NCBI RefSeq assembly: GCF_001625085.1
Contig: NZ_BDAW01000039.1
Span: 1 to 64,000, forward strand
Source of the DNA: Nocardia acidivorans NBRC 108247
GTDB lineage: Bacteria; Actinomycetota; Actinomycetes; Mycobacteriales; Mycobacteriaceae
Direction of reading: 5' to 3'
DNA length: 64,000 bases
In this document: one piece after another, positions 27,248 through 35,402 of the stretch
Numbering within the stretch: the first letter of the stretch is position 1
How the letters are laid out: every line of letters starts with the position of its first letter
Notes under the pieces: model-generated
What the model was told of the DNA's origin: nothing
Databases searched by the model: none
Seen by the model: only the letters and a program-made list of their open reading frames with translations
Program-made: the position numbers and the translations under genes

Positions 27248-27264
27248 GACCTTAAGTACAGGTC
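27248..27264 (-). promoter_or_regulatory. Candidate MerR operator
   Basis: GACCT (27248-27252) and AGGTC (27260-27264) around a 7-base TAAGTAC centre, about 155 bases upstream of the MerR start. MerR proteins bind dyads of this size, but no promoter elements can be confirmed, so this is tentative. Confidence 0.35.
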
Positions 27265-27290
27265 GAGACAACGATTACGCCGCCCCCCAC

Positions 27291-27764
27291 CTAACTGTCG
27301 GTGGCCTTGAAATCATCCGGCGACACCGACTCCAAGAACTCCTTGAACTTCTCCACCTCGTCCTCGCGCTCGTCCGGCATGACGAGACCGGCCTCCTCGA
27401 GCACCGGCTCCTCCGCGTAGATCGGACAACCCACCCGCAGGGCGATCGCGACCGAATCGGAGGGGCGCGCTGAGATCCGCAGATCGTTCTCGAAGACCAG
27501 ATCGGCGTAGAAGGTGCCCTCCTGCAGATCCACGATCCGCACCTCTTTCAAGGTGTGCCCGAGATCCTTGATGAGGATCTTGATCAGATCGTGGGTCAGC
27601 GGACGAATCGGCGTGACACCCTCTTGCTCGAGTACGATCGCGGTGGCCTCGGCCTGCCCGATCCAAATGGGTAGATACCGGTCACCGGAAGCCTCGCGGA
27701 GCAACAGCACGGGCTGGTTCTGTGGCTGTTCGACACGGATGCCGATCACACGCATTTCGCTCAT
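27291..27764 (-). CDS. DUF151 bifunctional nuclease family protein
   Basis: 157 aa from the ATG at 27764, with GGGAGG upstream; an extension to 27794 lacks a ribosome site. It shows the DUF151 pattern: LPIWIGQAEATAIVLEQEG, RPLTHDLI, LQEGTFYADLVF and ARPSDSVAIALR. It is the Rv1829 equivalent by position. Members are often annotated as nucleases but the activity here is unproven. Its last bases, CGACAGTTAGG, recur 120 bases downstream at about 27170-27180. Confidence 0.88.
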   Translation of the reverse strand: MSEMRVIGIRVEQPQNQPVLLLREASGDRYLPIWIGQAEATAIVLEQEGVTPIRPLTHDLIKILIKDLGHTLKEVRIVDLQEGTFYADLVFENDLRISARPSDSVAIALRVGCPIYAEEPVLEEAGLVMPDEREDEVEKFKEFLESVSPDDFKATDS

Positions 27765-27846
27765 CGCACTGCCTCCCATAAACTCGCCGACCACCCGGCT
27801 ATCGACACAGCGGGGCGAGTCGTATCACCGAGTCTAGGCGAAGATT

Positions 27847-28638
27847 TCAGCCTCCGAGCGAAGCACGCACCGAGGTCTTCACCAGGCAGGTATGCAGGGT
27901 CAGCGACAGTGCCGCCAACTCTCGCACGGTCTCCTCCGCGCGGGCGCGGGCGTCCGCGTCCCGGCTCTTGGCGATGGGCGCGGCGATCTGCGCTACCATG
28001 GCCGCCTCCCGGTCCGCGGCGAGTTTGAAGGCACGCAGATGCCTTGCCTCCAAACCGAATTCACTCAATGCCTTGGCGGTGCGCGCGAGCGTCACCGCGT
28101 CGGCGTCGAAATAGCCTGCCGCACCGGGCGTGATGAGATTCGCGCGAATCAGTTCGGTGAGGAACTTCTCGTCGATTCCCGCCTGTTGCAACAGATCCGC
28201 CCGCGGAACCCGGATCTCATGATCGAACCGGAGCTCCTCGGGCGATACCTCACCGGACACGACCCCTAGCCGCCGGAGGCGGCCATCCCCGTTGGGGCCC
28301 ATAGGATGTAGCTCTCCCTCGCTGACGACGCCCGCTCGGGCACGGGCTTCCCGTACCCCGAGCGTCGCGGCCCCACTGTCGATCGCTTCCAGCTGTTCCT
28401 TGATCACCTTCAGCGGCAGGTATTGATCCCGCTGCGCTGTCAGCACGAACCGCAGGCGTTCCACGTCGGCTACGTGGAACCTGCGGTACCCCGAAGGGGT
28501 GCGTTCGGGACTGATCAATCCCTCCGATTCGAGGAATCGAATCTTCGAGATGGTGATGTCCGGGAAATCCGGACGCAGCAAATCCAACACGGAGCCGATC
28601 GACATGCCCCCGCGCGTCCACTGCGCTGCGCCAGTCAT
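27847..28638 (-). CDS. ftsR: MerR-family cell-division regulator (FtsR / Rv1828-like)
   Basis: 263 aa. The N-terminal HTH (MSIGSVLDLLRPDFPDITIS, then KIRFLESEGLISPERTPSGYRRF) is characteristic of the FtsR/Rv1828 group, with a long C-terminal region (VPRADLLQQAGIDEKFLTEL). In Corynebacterium FtsR activates ftsZ transcription. It lies 11 bases downstream of garA on the same strand, and the synteny with DUF151 and GarA supports the name. The symbol is by homology and position only. Confidence 0.85.
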   Translation of the reverse strand: MTGAAQWTRGGMSIGSVLDLLRPDFPDITISKIRFLESEGLISPERTPSGYRRFHVADVERLRFVLTAQRDQYLPLKVIKEQLEAIDSGAATLGVREARARAGVVSEGELHPMGPNGDGRLRRLGVVSGEVSPEELRFDHEIRVPRADLLQQAGIDEKFLTELIRANLITPGAAGYFDADAVTLARTAKALSEFGLEARHLRAFKLAADREAAMVAQIAAPIAKSRDADARARAEETVRELAALSLTLHTCLVKTSVRASLGG

Positions 28639-28649
28639 TCCGCTCGGTC

Positions 28650-29117
28650 CTATAGTGCGCCCGCGTCGCTTGTCTGCGGCCGCGGACCGGTAAGGAACAC
28701 GAGACGGAACTTGCCGATCTGAACCTCGTCGCCGTTCTGCAGCTCCGAGGAGTCGACCGGCTCCCGGTTGACGTAGGTGCCGTTGAGGCTGCCGACATCC
28801 ACAACCTGGAAGGTGTCGTCGTCCTGGCGGAACTCCGCGTGGCGACGACTCACGGTGACATCATCGAGAAAGATGTCGCTGTCGGGGTGGCGTCCCGCGG
28901 AGGTGGTGGGCTGATCCAACAGAAACCGCGAACCGGCGTTCGGGCCGCGCTTGACGACCAGCAGAGCCGCACCCGCGGGCAGACCCTCGACTCCCACCGG
29001 CTGTTCGCCGGTCTGCTCAGGGCGCGACGTGTCGACCTCGTTCAGGAAATCAGCGCGGAACACCGAAGTGGTCTCTGCTGCCGTCTCCTGGTAACCCGGG
29101 TCCTTGTTCTCGCTCAC
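28650..29117 (-). CDS. garA: GarA, FHA-domain regulator of 2-oxoglutarate metabolism
   Basis: 155 aa from a GTG at 29117 with GAGGAGAG upstream; a 12-residue extension to 29153 is rejected. The N-terminal ETTSVF motif carries the threonines phosphorylated by PknB/PknG in mycobacteria. The FHA domain has SAGRHPDSDIFLDDVTVSRR and GSLNGTYVN. GarA in its unphosphorylated state binds and inhibits KGD, GDH and activates GltS in the 2-oxoglutarate node. Function assigned by clear conservation of both the motif and the operon context. Confidence 0.95.
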   Translation of the reverse strand: MSENKDPGYQETAAETTSVFRADFLNEVDTSRPEQTGEQPVGVEGLPAGAALLVVKRGPNAGSRFLLDQPTTSAGRHPDSDIFLDDVTVSRRHAEFRQDDDTFQVVDVGSLNGTYVNREPVDSSELQNGDEVQIGKFRLVFLTGPRPQTSDAGAL

Positions 29118-29237
29118 CCTTGCTCTCCTCCTCGAACCGAATAATCCATGCAAGCAGTTGATGCCTTCAGCGGAACTGTTGGCATTGACCGTACCCTGCC
29201 GGGCCGTACCCGTGCAGGTAGAACTGTGAAGGCTGCT

Positions 29238-29636
29238 TCAGCCTCCGATAACTCCTTGATAACCTGCGGCATCGAGCAGGTCACCGTATGCGGCATCGAG
29301 GGTCTCGGCCGAGTCCAGCTCGAGTTCGAAGATCCATCCGTCGCCGTACGGGTCGGTGTTGAGAGTCTCCGGCTCGGCCGTCAGAATCTCGTTCACCGCA
29401 ACGACTTTCCCGGCCAGCGGGGCGTAGATGTCCGAAACGCTCTTGGTGGACTCCACTTCGGCGATGCTGTCGCCGTTGGCTACATCTTTTTCGGTGTCGG
29501 GCAGCTGCACGAACACCACATCACCGAGCTGCGACTGGGCGTAGTCGGTGATCCCCACCCGGACTCGGGTGGGTCCCGCGATGCGCACCCATTCGTGTTC
29601 CTCGGTGTAGCGCAGGTCGTCGGGTAGGTCGCTCAC
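29238..29636 (-). CDS. gcvH: Glycine cleavage system H protein
   Basis: 132 aa from a GTG at 29636 after AAAGGAC; a longer frame to 29777 overlaps the next gene and is rejected. LRYTEEHEWV, VQLPDTEKDV and the lipoyl site VESTKSVSDIYAP, with the modified Lys, are diagnostic. It shuttles the aminomethyl group between GcvP, GcvT and the L-protein. Its position just upstream of garA matches mycobacteria. Confidence 0.96.
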   Translation of the reverse strand: MSDLPDDLRYTEEHEWVRIAGPTRVRVGITDYAQSQLGDVVFVQLPDTEKDVANGDSIAEVESTKSVSDIYAPLAGKVVAVNEILTAEPETLNTDPYGDGWIFELELDSAETLDAAYGDLLDAAGYQGVIGG

Positions 29637-29706
29637 TGGCGGTGTCCTTTCAACGGGCGGTCCTTTCGGGATCGTCACCGATCCGTTCGCCACACACCCT
29701 AATGGG

Positions 29707-30342
29707 CTAGTGATCTTCGCTCGACGGGGCCGGTACGGCTCCGGCGACGGGGGTCGGTATTGCGCGATACACCGCAATGGCCTTGCCCACGTAGAGAATG
29801 CCGGTCCAGACGTAGACCGCCGTACCCCAGACCAGGAATGCCCCGCCGAAGGCCCGCCCGAAACCTGCCAGGGGCCAATCCATTTGACCTGCGAGAAGCC
29901 ACGGCAGCGCGGACATGAGCGCGAAGGTGGCGGCCTTGCCGAGATAGATCACCTCGGGCGGGGGCAGCTGCCGGCGCTTGTAGATGCCCAGGGTCAGGGT
30001 CAGGATGCCGTCGCGCGCGACCAGGATCAGCACCACCCACCAGGGCAGGATGCCGCGAATCAGGAAGCCCGCCAGGGTGGCCAGCAGATACAGGCGATCG
30101 ACGAGCGGGTCCAGGATCGCGCCCAGCTTGGACGATTGGTCAAGCAGCCGTGCGAGTTTGCCGTCCAGAAAATCGGTGAAACCGCTGGCGACCAGCAGCG
30201 CGAAGGCCCAGCCGTCTGCCTTCCGCACCAGCAGCAGCCACAGGAAGACGGGGACGCCGATCAGCCGGATCGCACTCAGCACGTTCGGGACGGTGAGGAT
30301 GCGATCGCTGTACACCGGTTCGGCGTTCCGCTCGGTTGTCAC
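29707..30342 (-). CDS. CDP-alcohol phosphatidyltransferase (PgsA-like)
   Basis: 211 aa from a GTG at 30342. The CDP-OH-P signature DG(x)2AR(x)8G(x)3D(x)3D is present in the segment starting FLDGKLARLLDQSSKLG and ending ILDPLVDR. Several membrane segments follow. It joins an alcohol such as glycerol-3-phosphate to CDP-diacylglycerol in the membrane; glycerol phosphate versus cardiolipin specificity is unclear. Position matches the PgsA2 neighbourhood near gcvH of mycobacteria. It lies 70 bp upstream of gcvH. Confidence 0.88.
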   Translation of the reverse strand: MTTERNAEPVYSDRILTVPNVLSAIRLIGVPVFLWLLLVRKADGWAFALLVASGFTDFLDGKLARLLDQSSKLGAILDPLVDRLYLLATLAGFLIRGILPWWVVLILVARDGILTLTLGIYKRRQLPPPEVIYLGKAATFALMSALPWLLAGQMDWPLAGFGRAFGGAFLVWGTAVYVWTGILYVGKAIAVYRAIPTPVAGAVPAPSSEDH

Positions 30343-30489
30343 AACCTCACGTCTTACCCCATCGGCCCGGGAGTCTCCAGGCGGGTGGGTCGCGAGTGTT
30401 CTGTTGTATGGTCTCGGCCATAGCAGGGAAATGACAGAATGAGTTGGGAAGTTTCTCATCTGTTACGCAGGCATGCGAGAGGAAAAACC

Positions 30490-32184
30490 ATGCCCGACTT
30501 CGACTACGACGTCGTTGTGATCGGCTCCGGGTTCGGGGGGAGCGTCAGCGCGCTGCGCCTGACCGAGAAGGGCTACCGGGTGGCCGTGCTGGAATCCGGC
30601 CGCCGCTGGGAAGCGCAGGACATCCCCAAGACGAACTGGAATGTGCGCAAGGCGATCTGGGCCCCGCGCCTGGGTTTGACCGGGACGCAGCGCATCAGCG
30701 TGCTCGGCAAGTGCGCGGTCTTCTCCGCCTCCGGGGTCGGCGGCGGATCGCTGATCTACGGGAACACGCTGTACGAACCGCTGCCGGACTTCTACACCGA
30801 TAAGCAGTGGGCGCATATCACCGACTGGAAGACCGAGCTCGCGCCGTACTACGACCAGGCGCAGCGCATGCTCGGCGTCGCGCCCAATCCGCGGATGACC
30901 CCCGCCGACGAGGTGATTCGCTCGGTCGCCGAGGACCTCGGGGTGGCGGACACCTTCCATGCCACCGATGTGGGCGTGTTCTTCAATGAGGCCGATCCGG
31001 GCGCCGAGGTCGAGGATCCGTACTTCGGTGGCGCGGGCCCGCGGCGCAACGGCTGTATCCACTGCGCGCGCTGCTTCACCGGCTGCCCGCACAATGCCAA
31101 GAACACCACCCCCAAGAATTACCTCTACCTGGCCGAACAGGCCGGGGCGACGGTCTTCGCGCTGACCACCGTGACCAAGGTGCGGCCCATGACCGGCGGC
31201 GGCTACGCCGTTGAGACGGTGCGCTCGGATCGCTGGATTCGCAAGGACCGCAAGACCTTCACCGCCGAGCAGGTGGTCTTCGCCGCGGCGGCGCTGGGCA
31301 CCCAGAAACTGCTGCACAAGATGCGCGATGAGGCGGTGCTGCCGGATCTGTCGCCGCGACTGGGCGAGCTGACCCGTTCCAACTCCGAGGCGATCCTGAA
31401 TGTGGTGAGCCACGGCCGCGACGATTTCGCGCAGGGCGTAGCGATCACCTCCTCGATTCATCCGGAGCCGAACACCCATGTCGAGGTGTGCCACTACGGG
31501 CACGGGCAGAACGGCCTGTTCCCCATGTCGGTGCCGATCGTGGACGGCGGGGCGTTCCGATTCCTTCGCTTCCTGCTCGCGATCCTGCTGCATCCGATCG
31601 TGTTCGCGCGCAGTCTCAATGCCCGCAATGCCTCGGACAGATCGGTGATCCTGCTGGTCATGCAGTCGCTGGACAATTCGCTCACCTCGTATCGGCGCTG
31701 GGGTCAGCTCAAGACCAGACAGGGCACGGGCAAACCCAATCCGACCTGGATTCCGCTCGCACACGAGGTGGGCCGGCGCTTCGGCAAGAAGGTCGACGGC
31801 GATGTGCACAGCCTGATCATGGATATGTTCAATATCCCGGCGACCGCGCACTACATCGGCGGCTGTGTGATCGGTGAGGGACCCGAGGCCGGTGTGGTCG
31901 ACCCCTATCAGCGGGTGTTCGGCTATCCGGGCCTGCATATCGCGGACGGTTCGGCGGTGACGGCGAACCTGGGCGTGAATCCGTCGCTGACCATCACCGC
32001 GCAGGCCGAGCGCGCAATGGCGTTCTGGCCCAACCGGAATGAGGCCGATCCGCGACCGGAGCTGGGTGCGCCGTATCGGCGGATCAATCCGGTGCGACCC
32101 AAGCAGCCCACGGTGCCGGAGTCGGCCTCGGGTGCGCTGCGGCTGCCCATCTTCCCGGTCGATCCGGCGGTGCCCGTCAACTGA
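30490..32184 (+). CDS. GMC oxidoreductase, ChoD-like
   Basis: 564 aa from the ATG at 30490, preceded by GAGAGGAAAA; a 17-residue upstream extension is not supported. FAD site DVVVIGSGFGGSVSALRL, ASGVGGGSLIYGNTLY, and the cysteine-rich GCIHCARCFTGCPHNAKN are shared with mycobacterial ChoD, annotated as cholesterol oxidase. The C-terminal GLHIADGSAVTANLGVNPSL is the GMC signature. The substrate of this subgroup is disputed, so a sterol is only one possibility. Confidence 0.88.
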   Translation: MPDFDYDVVVIGSGFGGSVSALRLTEKGYRVAVLESGRRWEAQDIPKTNWNVRKAIWAPRLGLTGTQRISVLGKCAVFSASGVGGGSLIYGNTLYEPLPDFYTDKQWAHITDWKTELAPYYDQAQRMLGVAPNPRMTPADEVIRSVAEDLGVADTFHATDVGVFFNEADPGAEVEDPYFGGAGPRRNGCIHCARCFTGCPHNAKNTTPKNYLYLAEQAGATVFALTTVTKVRPMTGGGYAVETVRSDRWIRKDRKTFTAEQVVFAAAALGTQKLLHKMRDEAVLPDLSPRLGELTRSNSEAILNVVSHGRDDFAQGVAITSSIHPEPNTHVEVCHYGHGQNGLFPMSVPIVDGGAFRFLRFLLAILLHPIVFARSLNARNASDRSVILLVMQSLDNSLTSYRRWGQLKTRQGTGKPNPTWIPLAHEVGRRFGKKVDGDVHSLIMDMFNIPATAHYIGGCVIGEGPEAGVVDPYQRVFGYPGLHIADGSAVTANLGVNPSLTITAQAERAMAFWPNRNEADPRPELGAPYRRINPVRPKQPTVPESASGALRLPIFPVDPAVPVN

Positions 32185-32201
32185 CGGTAAGTTCGATTGC
32201 T

Positions 32202-33590
32202 GTGTGCTCCAACGTGATCGACTTCCGTACCCCCGTGTCGTCGCGGGAGGTGTGGGATCGCGGTCGAGCACTGCGGGACCGCACCCCGGTGCGATCGCGG
32301 GACCGGGCCGCGGTTTCCGCGGCCCGGCCGGGAGTACTCGACTTCATCGATGCCAGTAATGCCGGACGTTTGCCACACCTGATTCCACTGCGGATCGGGC
32401 GCATGGCGGCGTCGCCGTATTCGTTCTTCCGAGGCGCCGCCGGGCTCATGGCGGCTGATCTTGCGGGCGGCCCCGGCAGCGGACTGACCGCACAGCTGTG
32501 CGGTGACGCGCACGCGGCGAATTTCGGTCTCTACGGGACGCCGCGCGGTGAGATCGTGATGGATATCAATGATTTCGACGAGACCGCGCCGGGGCCCTGG
32601 GAGTGGGATCTCGAGCGCCTCGCGGCGAGCCTGGTGCTGGCCGGGCGCGAGGGCGGGGCGTCGGAGGACGACTGCCTGGACGCCGCGCGCGATGCGGCGC
32701 GGTCGTATCGGCTGGCGGTGGCCGAGCTGGCGGGGCAGCCGTTCCTGACCTCGTGGACGGCGCTGCCCGACGAGTCGGTGATCGGCCGGGCCAATGCCGA
32801 TCCGCTGCTCGAACACTTCCGCAAGGCGGCCAAGAAGGCGCGCAAGAACACCAGCGCCAAGGTGGCGCGCAAGTGGACCGAGCACCTCGAAGATCATGAA
32901 ACCGGGTACGGGACAAGGAAGTTCGTCCAGGATCCGCCGCTGCTGACTGCGGTCGAGGACACGGTGTCCGAGGCGGTCATCGACGGATTGACCAGCTATG
33001 TCGGCACGCTGCGGGAATCCCGGCGCAATCTCATCACCCGGTTCACCGTCTCCGATATCGCCTTCCGCATCGTGGGCACCGGAAGTGTGGGCCTGCACAG
33101 CTATCTGGCGCTGCTGCACGGCAATGACGATGAGGTGCTGGTGTTGCAGATCAAGCAGGCCTCGCCCTCGGCGCTGACCCCGTATCTGCCGCCCGCGCCG
33201 ACGCGGCACGAGGGTGAGCGAATCGTGCAGGGCGCCAGGCATGTTCAGGCCGAGACCGATATTCTGCTGGGCTGGACCACGCTGACCCTGAACGGTGCAC
33301 GGCTGCCGTTCATCGTGCGGCAGTTCCGGAATCTCAAGGGCGGCATCGATCCCGCCTCGCTGGACGCGTGCCTGCTCGACGATTACGGGCGGCTGGCGGG
33401 CGCGCTGCTGGCGCGGGCGCACGCGCGCTCGGTGGACCCGCGGCTGGTGGCGGGATATCTCGACGGCGCGGAGGCCTTCGACGAGGCGGTGGCGCGGTTC
33501 GCGGTGCGCTACGCCGATCGGACCGAGGTCGATCACGCCCAGTTGCTGACCGCGGTCAAGGAGGGCCGACTACCCGCCGAAACAGCGTGA
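32202..33590 (+). CDS. DUF2252 protein
   Basis: 462 aa, GTG at 32202 (GTG at 32214 also possible; neither has a strong ribosome site). It contains SPYSFFRGAAGLMAADL, LCGDAHAANFGLYG and the DINDFDE motif of DUF2252, a family distantly related to aminoglycoside-phosphotransferase-like kinases. Function unknown. The stop codon lies in the first unit of a 24-bp tandem repeat. It follows the ChoD-like gene by 17 bp, so the two may share a transcript. Confidence 0.82.
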   Translation: MCSNVIDFRTPVSSREVWDRGRALRDRTPVRSRDRAAVSAARPGVLDFIDASNAGRLPHLIPLRIGRMAASPYSFFRGAAGLMAADLAGGPGSGLTAQLCGDAHAANFGLYGTPRGEIVMDINDFDETAPGPWEWDLERLAASLVLAGREGGASEDDCLDAARDAARSYRLAVAELAGQPFLTSWTALPDESVIGRANADPLLEHFRKAAKKARKNTSAKVARKWTEHLEDHETGYGTRKFVQDPPLLTAVEDTVSEAVIDGLTSYVGTLRESRRNLITRFTVSDIAFRIVGTGSVGLHSYLALLHGNDDEVLVLQIKQASPSALTPYLPPAPTRHEGERIVQGARHVQAETDILLGWTTLTLNGARLPFIVRQFRNLKGGIDPASLDACLLDDYGRLAGALLARAHARSVDPRLVAGYLDGAEAFDEAVARFAVRYADRTEVDHAQLLTAVKEGRLPAETA

Positions 33591-33648
33591 GGCAAGGACA
33601 CCGAAACAGCGTGAAGCGAAGACACCGAAACAGCGTGAAGCCACCGAC
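33577..33648. repeat. Three 24-bp direct repeats across the DUF2252 stop
   Basis: The unit starts CCGAAACAGCGTGA and appears at 33577, 33601 and 33625, each 24 bases apart; copies 2 and 3 share CCGAAACAGCGTGAAGC. The first copy includes the TGA stop of the DUF2252 gene. Confidence 0.85.
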
Positions 33649-33740
33649 ACACGACGCGGTGTAAATCTGGGCGGTGGGTCTGAACCGTCCGTACCATTTC
33701 CCTCAGCAGTACCGATTTCGACGAGAGAGGTGCAGCGCCG

Positions 33741-34637
33741 ATGCTCGTTCGAGTACAGAATCCCGCTGGCACGCATGCGGAGAAGGTTCTGATCGACTGG
33801 CTGCGCACATGGAAGGGCAGCGGCGATCCCAAGGGTGTCGCCACCGTGAATTGCAGTCTCTTCCACGGTGATCGGCTCTATCCGTTCGACGCGGTCATCT
33901 GGACGCCCAGCAGCTGCGTGGTCATCGAGGCCGAGGCCCTGGTGGAGCGCACGGACGGTGAGCTGGAGGTACCGCTCAACGGGCCCTGGCGGGTCGGCGA
34001 CAGGCTGATCAACTTCGAGGGCAATGACAAGCGCACCCCGCTGGACAAATCCCGCGATCACACCTTCGCGCTGCAGAATTGGCTCGCCGAGCGCGGGCTG
34101 GGTCAGCGCGTGGTGCACGGCGCAGTGCTGGTGGTGCCTCCGCCGGGCTCGAATCTGCGGGTGACCCAGCTGTGGAGCGATCCCAGTTTCGAGGTGCTGG
34201 TCGGCGATGATCCGCGCAGACTGCACGAATACTTCACCGGACTCTCGGCGCGGGGACGGCCGCAGTGGTCGGCCAATGATGTGGCGTGGGCCTTCCGCGG
34301 GCTCGGCATCCTGCCGTATCTGCCCGCGCCGCAGGATCTGTTGAACGAGGGTTTCCTGGGTCCGGTGGATATCACGCTGTGGCACGGCGGACCGCAGCAG
34401 GCGCAGGCCGAGGCCTATGCCGAGGAGCAGGCGCGGTTGGAGGCCGAGGCCGCGGCGGCCGGGGGTGGTTTCCGGGTGCCGACGCCGTGGTTCGCGCCGA
34501 CCAAGCTGTATCCGCGCGAGCACGGGGATATCGATTTCGGGCGCGGGTTCATGCGGATCATGTTGACCCTGGGCATGATCGTGGCGCTGCTGTGGGTGTT
34601 CTGGATGATCATCGCGGGGGTGGTGGCGTACGGGTGA
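33741..34637 (+). CDS. NERD-like nuclease-related protein with C-terminal membrane anchor
   Basis: 298 aa from the ATG at 33741 with GAGAGG upstream. An N-terminal NERD-like region has AEKVLIDWL, then the predicted active-site string YPFDAVIWTPSSCVVIEAEA. The extreme C-terminus (about 270-295, IMLTLGMIVALLWVFWMIIAG) is a single transmembrane helix. An alanine/glutamate-rich segment precedes it. NERD domains are related to restriction-type nucleases but no activity is shown. It converges with, and overlaps by 29 bases, the PAP2 gene. Confidence 0.75.
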   Translation: MLVRVQNPAGTHAEKVLIDWLRTWKGSGDPKGVATVNCSLFHGDRLYPFDAVIWTPSSCVVIEAEALVERTDGELEVPLNGPWRVGDRLINFEGNDKRTPLDKSRDHTFALQNWLAERGLGQRVVHGAVLVVPPPGSNLRVTQLWSDPSFEVLVGDDPRRLHEYFTGLSARGRPQWSANDVAWAFRGLGILPYLPAPQDLLNEGFLGPVDITLWHGGPQQAQAEAYAEEQARLEAEAAAAGGGFRVPTPWFAPTKLYPREHGDIDFGRGFMRIMLTLGMIVALLWVFWMIIAGVVAYG

Positions 34638-35250
34638 GCGCGAGGTAGCGCCACGGTAGGTACAGTGCGGTCACCATGGCGACAGCGGCCGCGGTACCGC
34701 CGATGACATCGGTGGGATGGTGATAGCCCAGCCCCACCATGCCGACCAGGACCGCGGGCAGCACCACGGCCATGCCCACCACAAGGGTGATGCGGGCCCG
34801 GGTCGATGCGCTCACCAGGGCCAATGCGGTGACGATGGCGACCAATTGCACGGTGTGCCCGCTCGGGTAGGCGAGGTAGTGGTGCAACTGCCGATCCCAG
34901 AAGGGCTTGAGCGCGAAGGTGTTCACCAGAATCGCGAACTCGGGGCCGATGATCATGAATCCGGTCGCCCACCACTGCCGCCGGTACGCGAACCACACCG
35001 CCGAACCCAATTGCAAGGGGATGGCGATGTAGTTGTTGCTCGGCGCGACCAGCACCCGATACAGCCACTGATGTCCGTCGAAGGACGAGTGGATGTGTCC
35101 GTCGAGGGCGGTGTCGAAGCCCGTCGGGCCGCCGTCTGCCGGAAAGAATTGCGGCACAACGAGGGTGACGATCACGGCCGCGAGGATCAGCGCGGGCAGC
35201 GCCGCCTGCCGGGCCGGGGTGTCGGGCGGGTGCGCGGTCGATCGGGTCAC
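34609..35250 (-). CDS. PAP2-family phosphatase
   Basis: 213 aa from a GTG at 35250; an upstream ATG at 35331 would add 27 polar residues, with AGGAG abutting it too closely to be convincing. Hydrophobic segments surround the family motifs KPFWDR (weak motif I), YPSGHT (motif II, with His) and GYHHPTDVIGG (motif III). PAP2 enzymes dephosphorylate lipid phosphates such as phosphatidate or undecaprenyl diphosphate at the membrane. It overlaps the NERD gene tail to tail. Confidence 0.82.
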   Translation of the reverse strand: MTRSTAHPPDTPARQAALPALILAAVIVTLVVPQFFPADGGPTGFDTALDGHIHSSFDGHQWLYRVLVAPSNNYIAIPLQLGSAVWFAYRRQWWATGFMIIGPEFAILVNTFALKPFWDRQLHHYLAYPSGHTVQLVAIVTALALVSASTRARITLVVGMAVVLPAVLVGMVGLGYHHPTDVIGGTAAAVAMVTALYLPWRYLALTRTPPPPR

Positions 35251-35356
35251 GCCGACACGATAGTCAGTCCCGCGGCCGCCGCGCCGCATGGCCGGGATCA
35301 GCGCCCGTTCACGCTCATGGCCATTGGCCATCTCCTGTCGTAGATCTCAACGAGGA

Positions 35357-35387
35357 ACTGCCGCACCGTGGTTCACGGTGCGGCAGT
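35357..35387 (-). terminator. Strong hairpin downstream of acyl-CoA oxidase
   Basis: ACTGCCGCACCGTG (35357-35370) pairs perfectly with CACGGTGCGGCAGT (35374-35387), a 14-bp stem with a GTT loop. It lies 15 bases beyond the oxidase stop, before the PAP2 gene. Confidence 0.75.
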
Positions 35388-35402
35388 CGAATCCGGGTCG
35401 CG

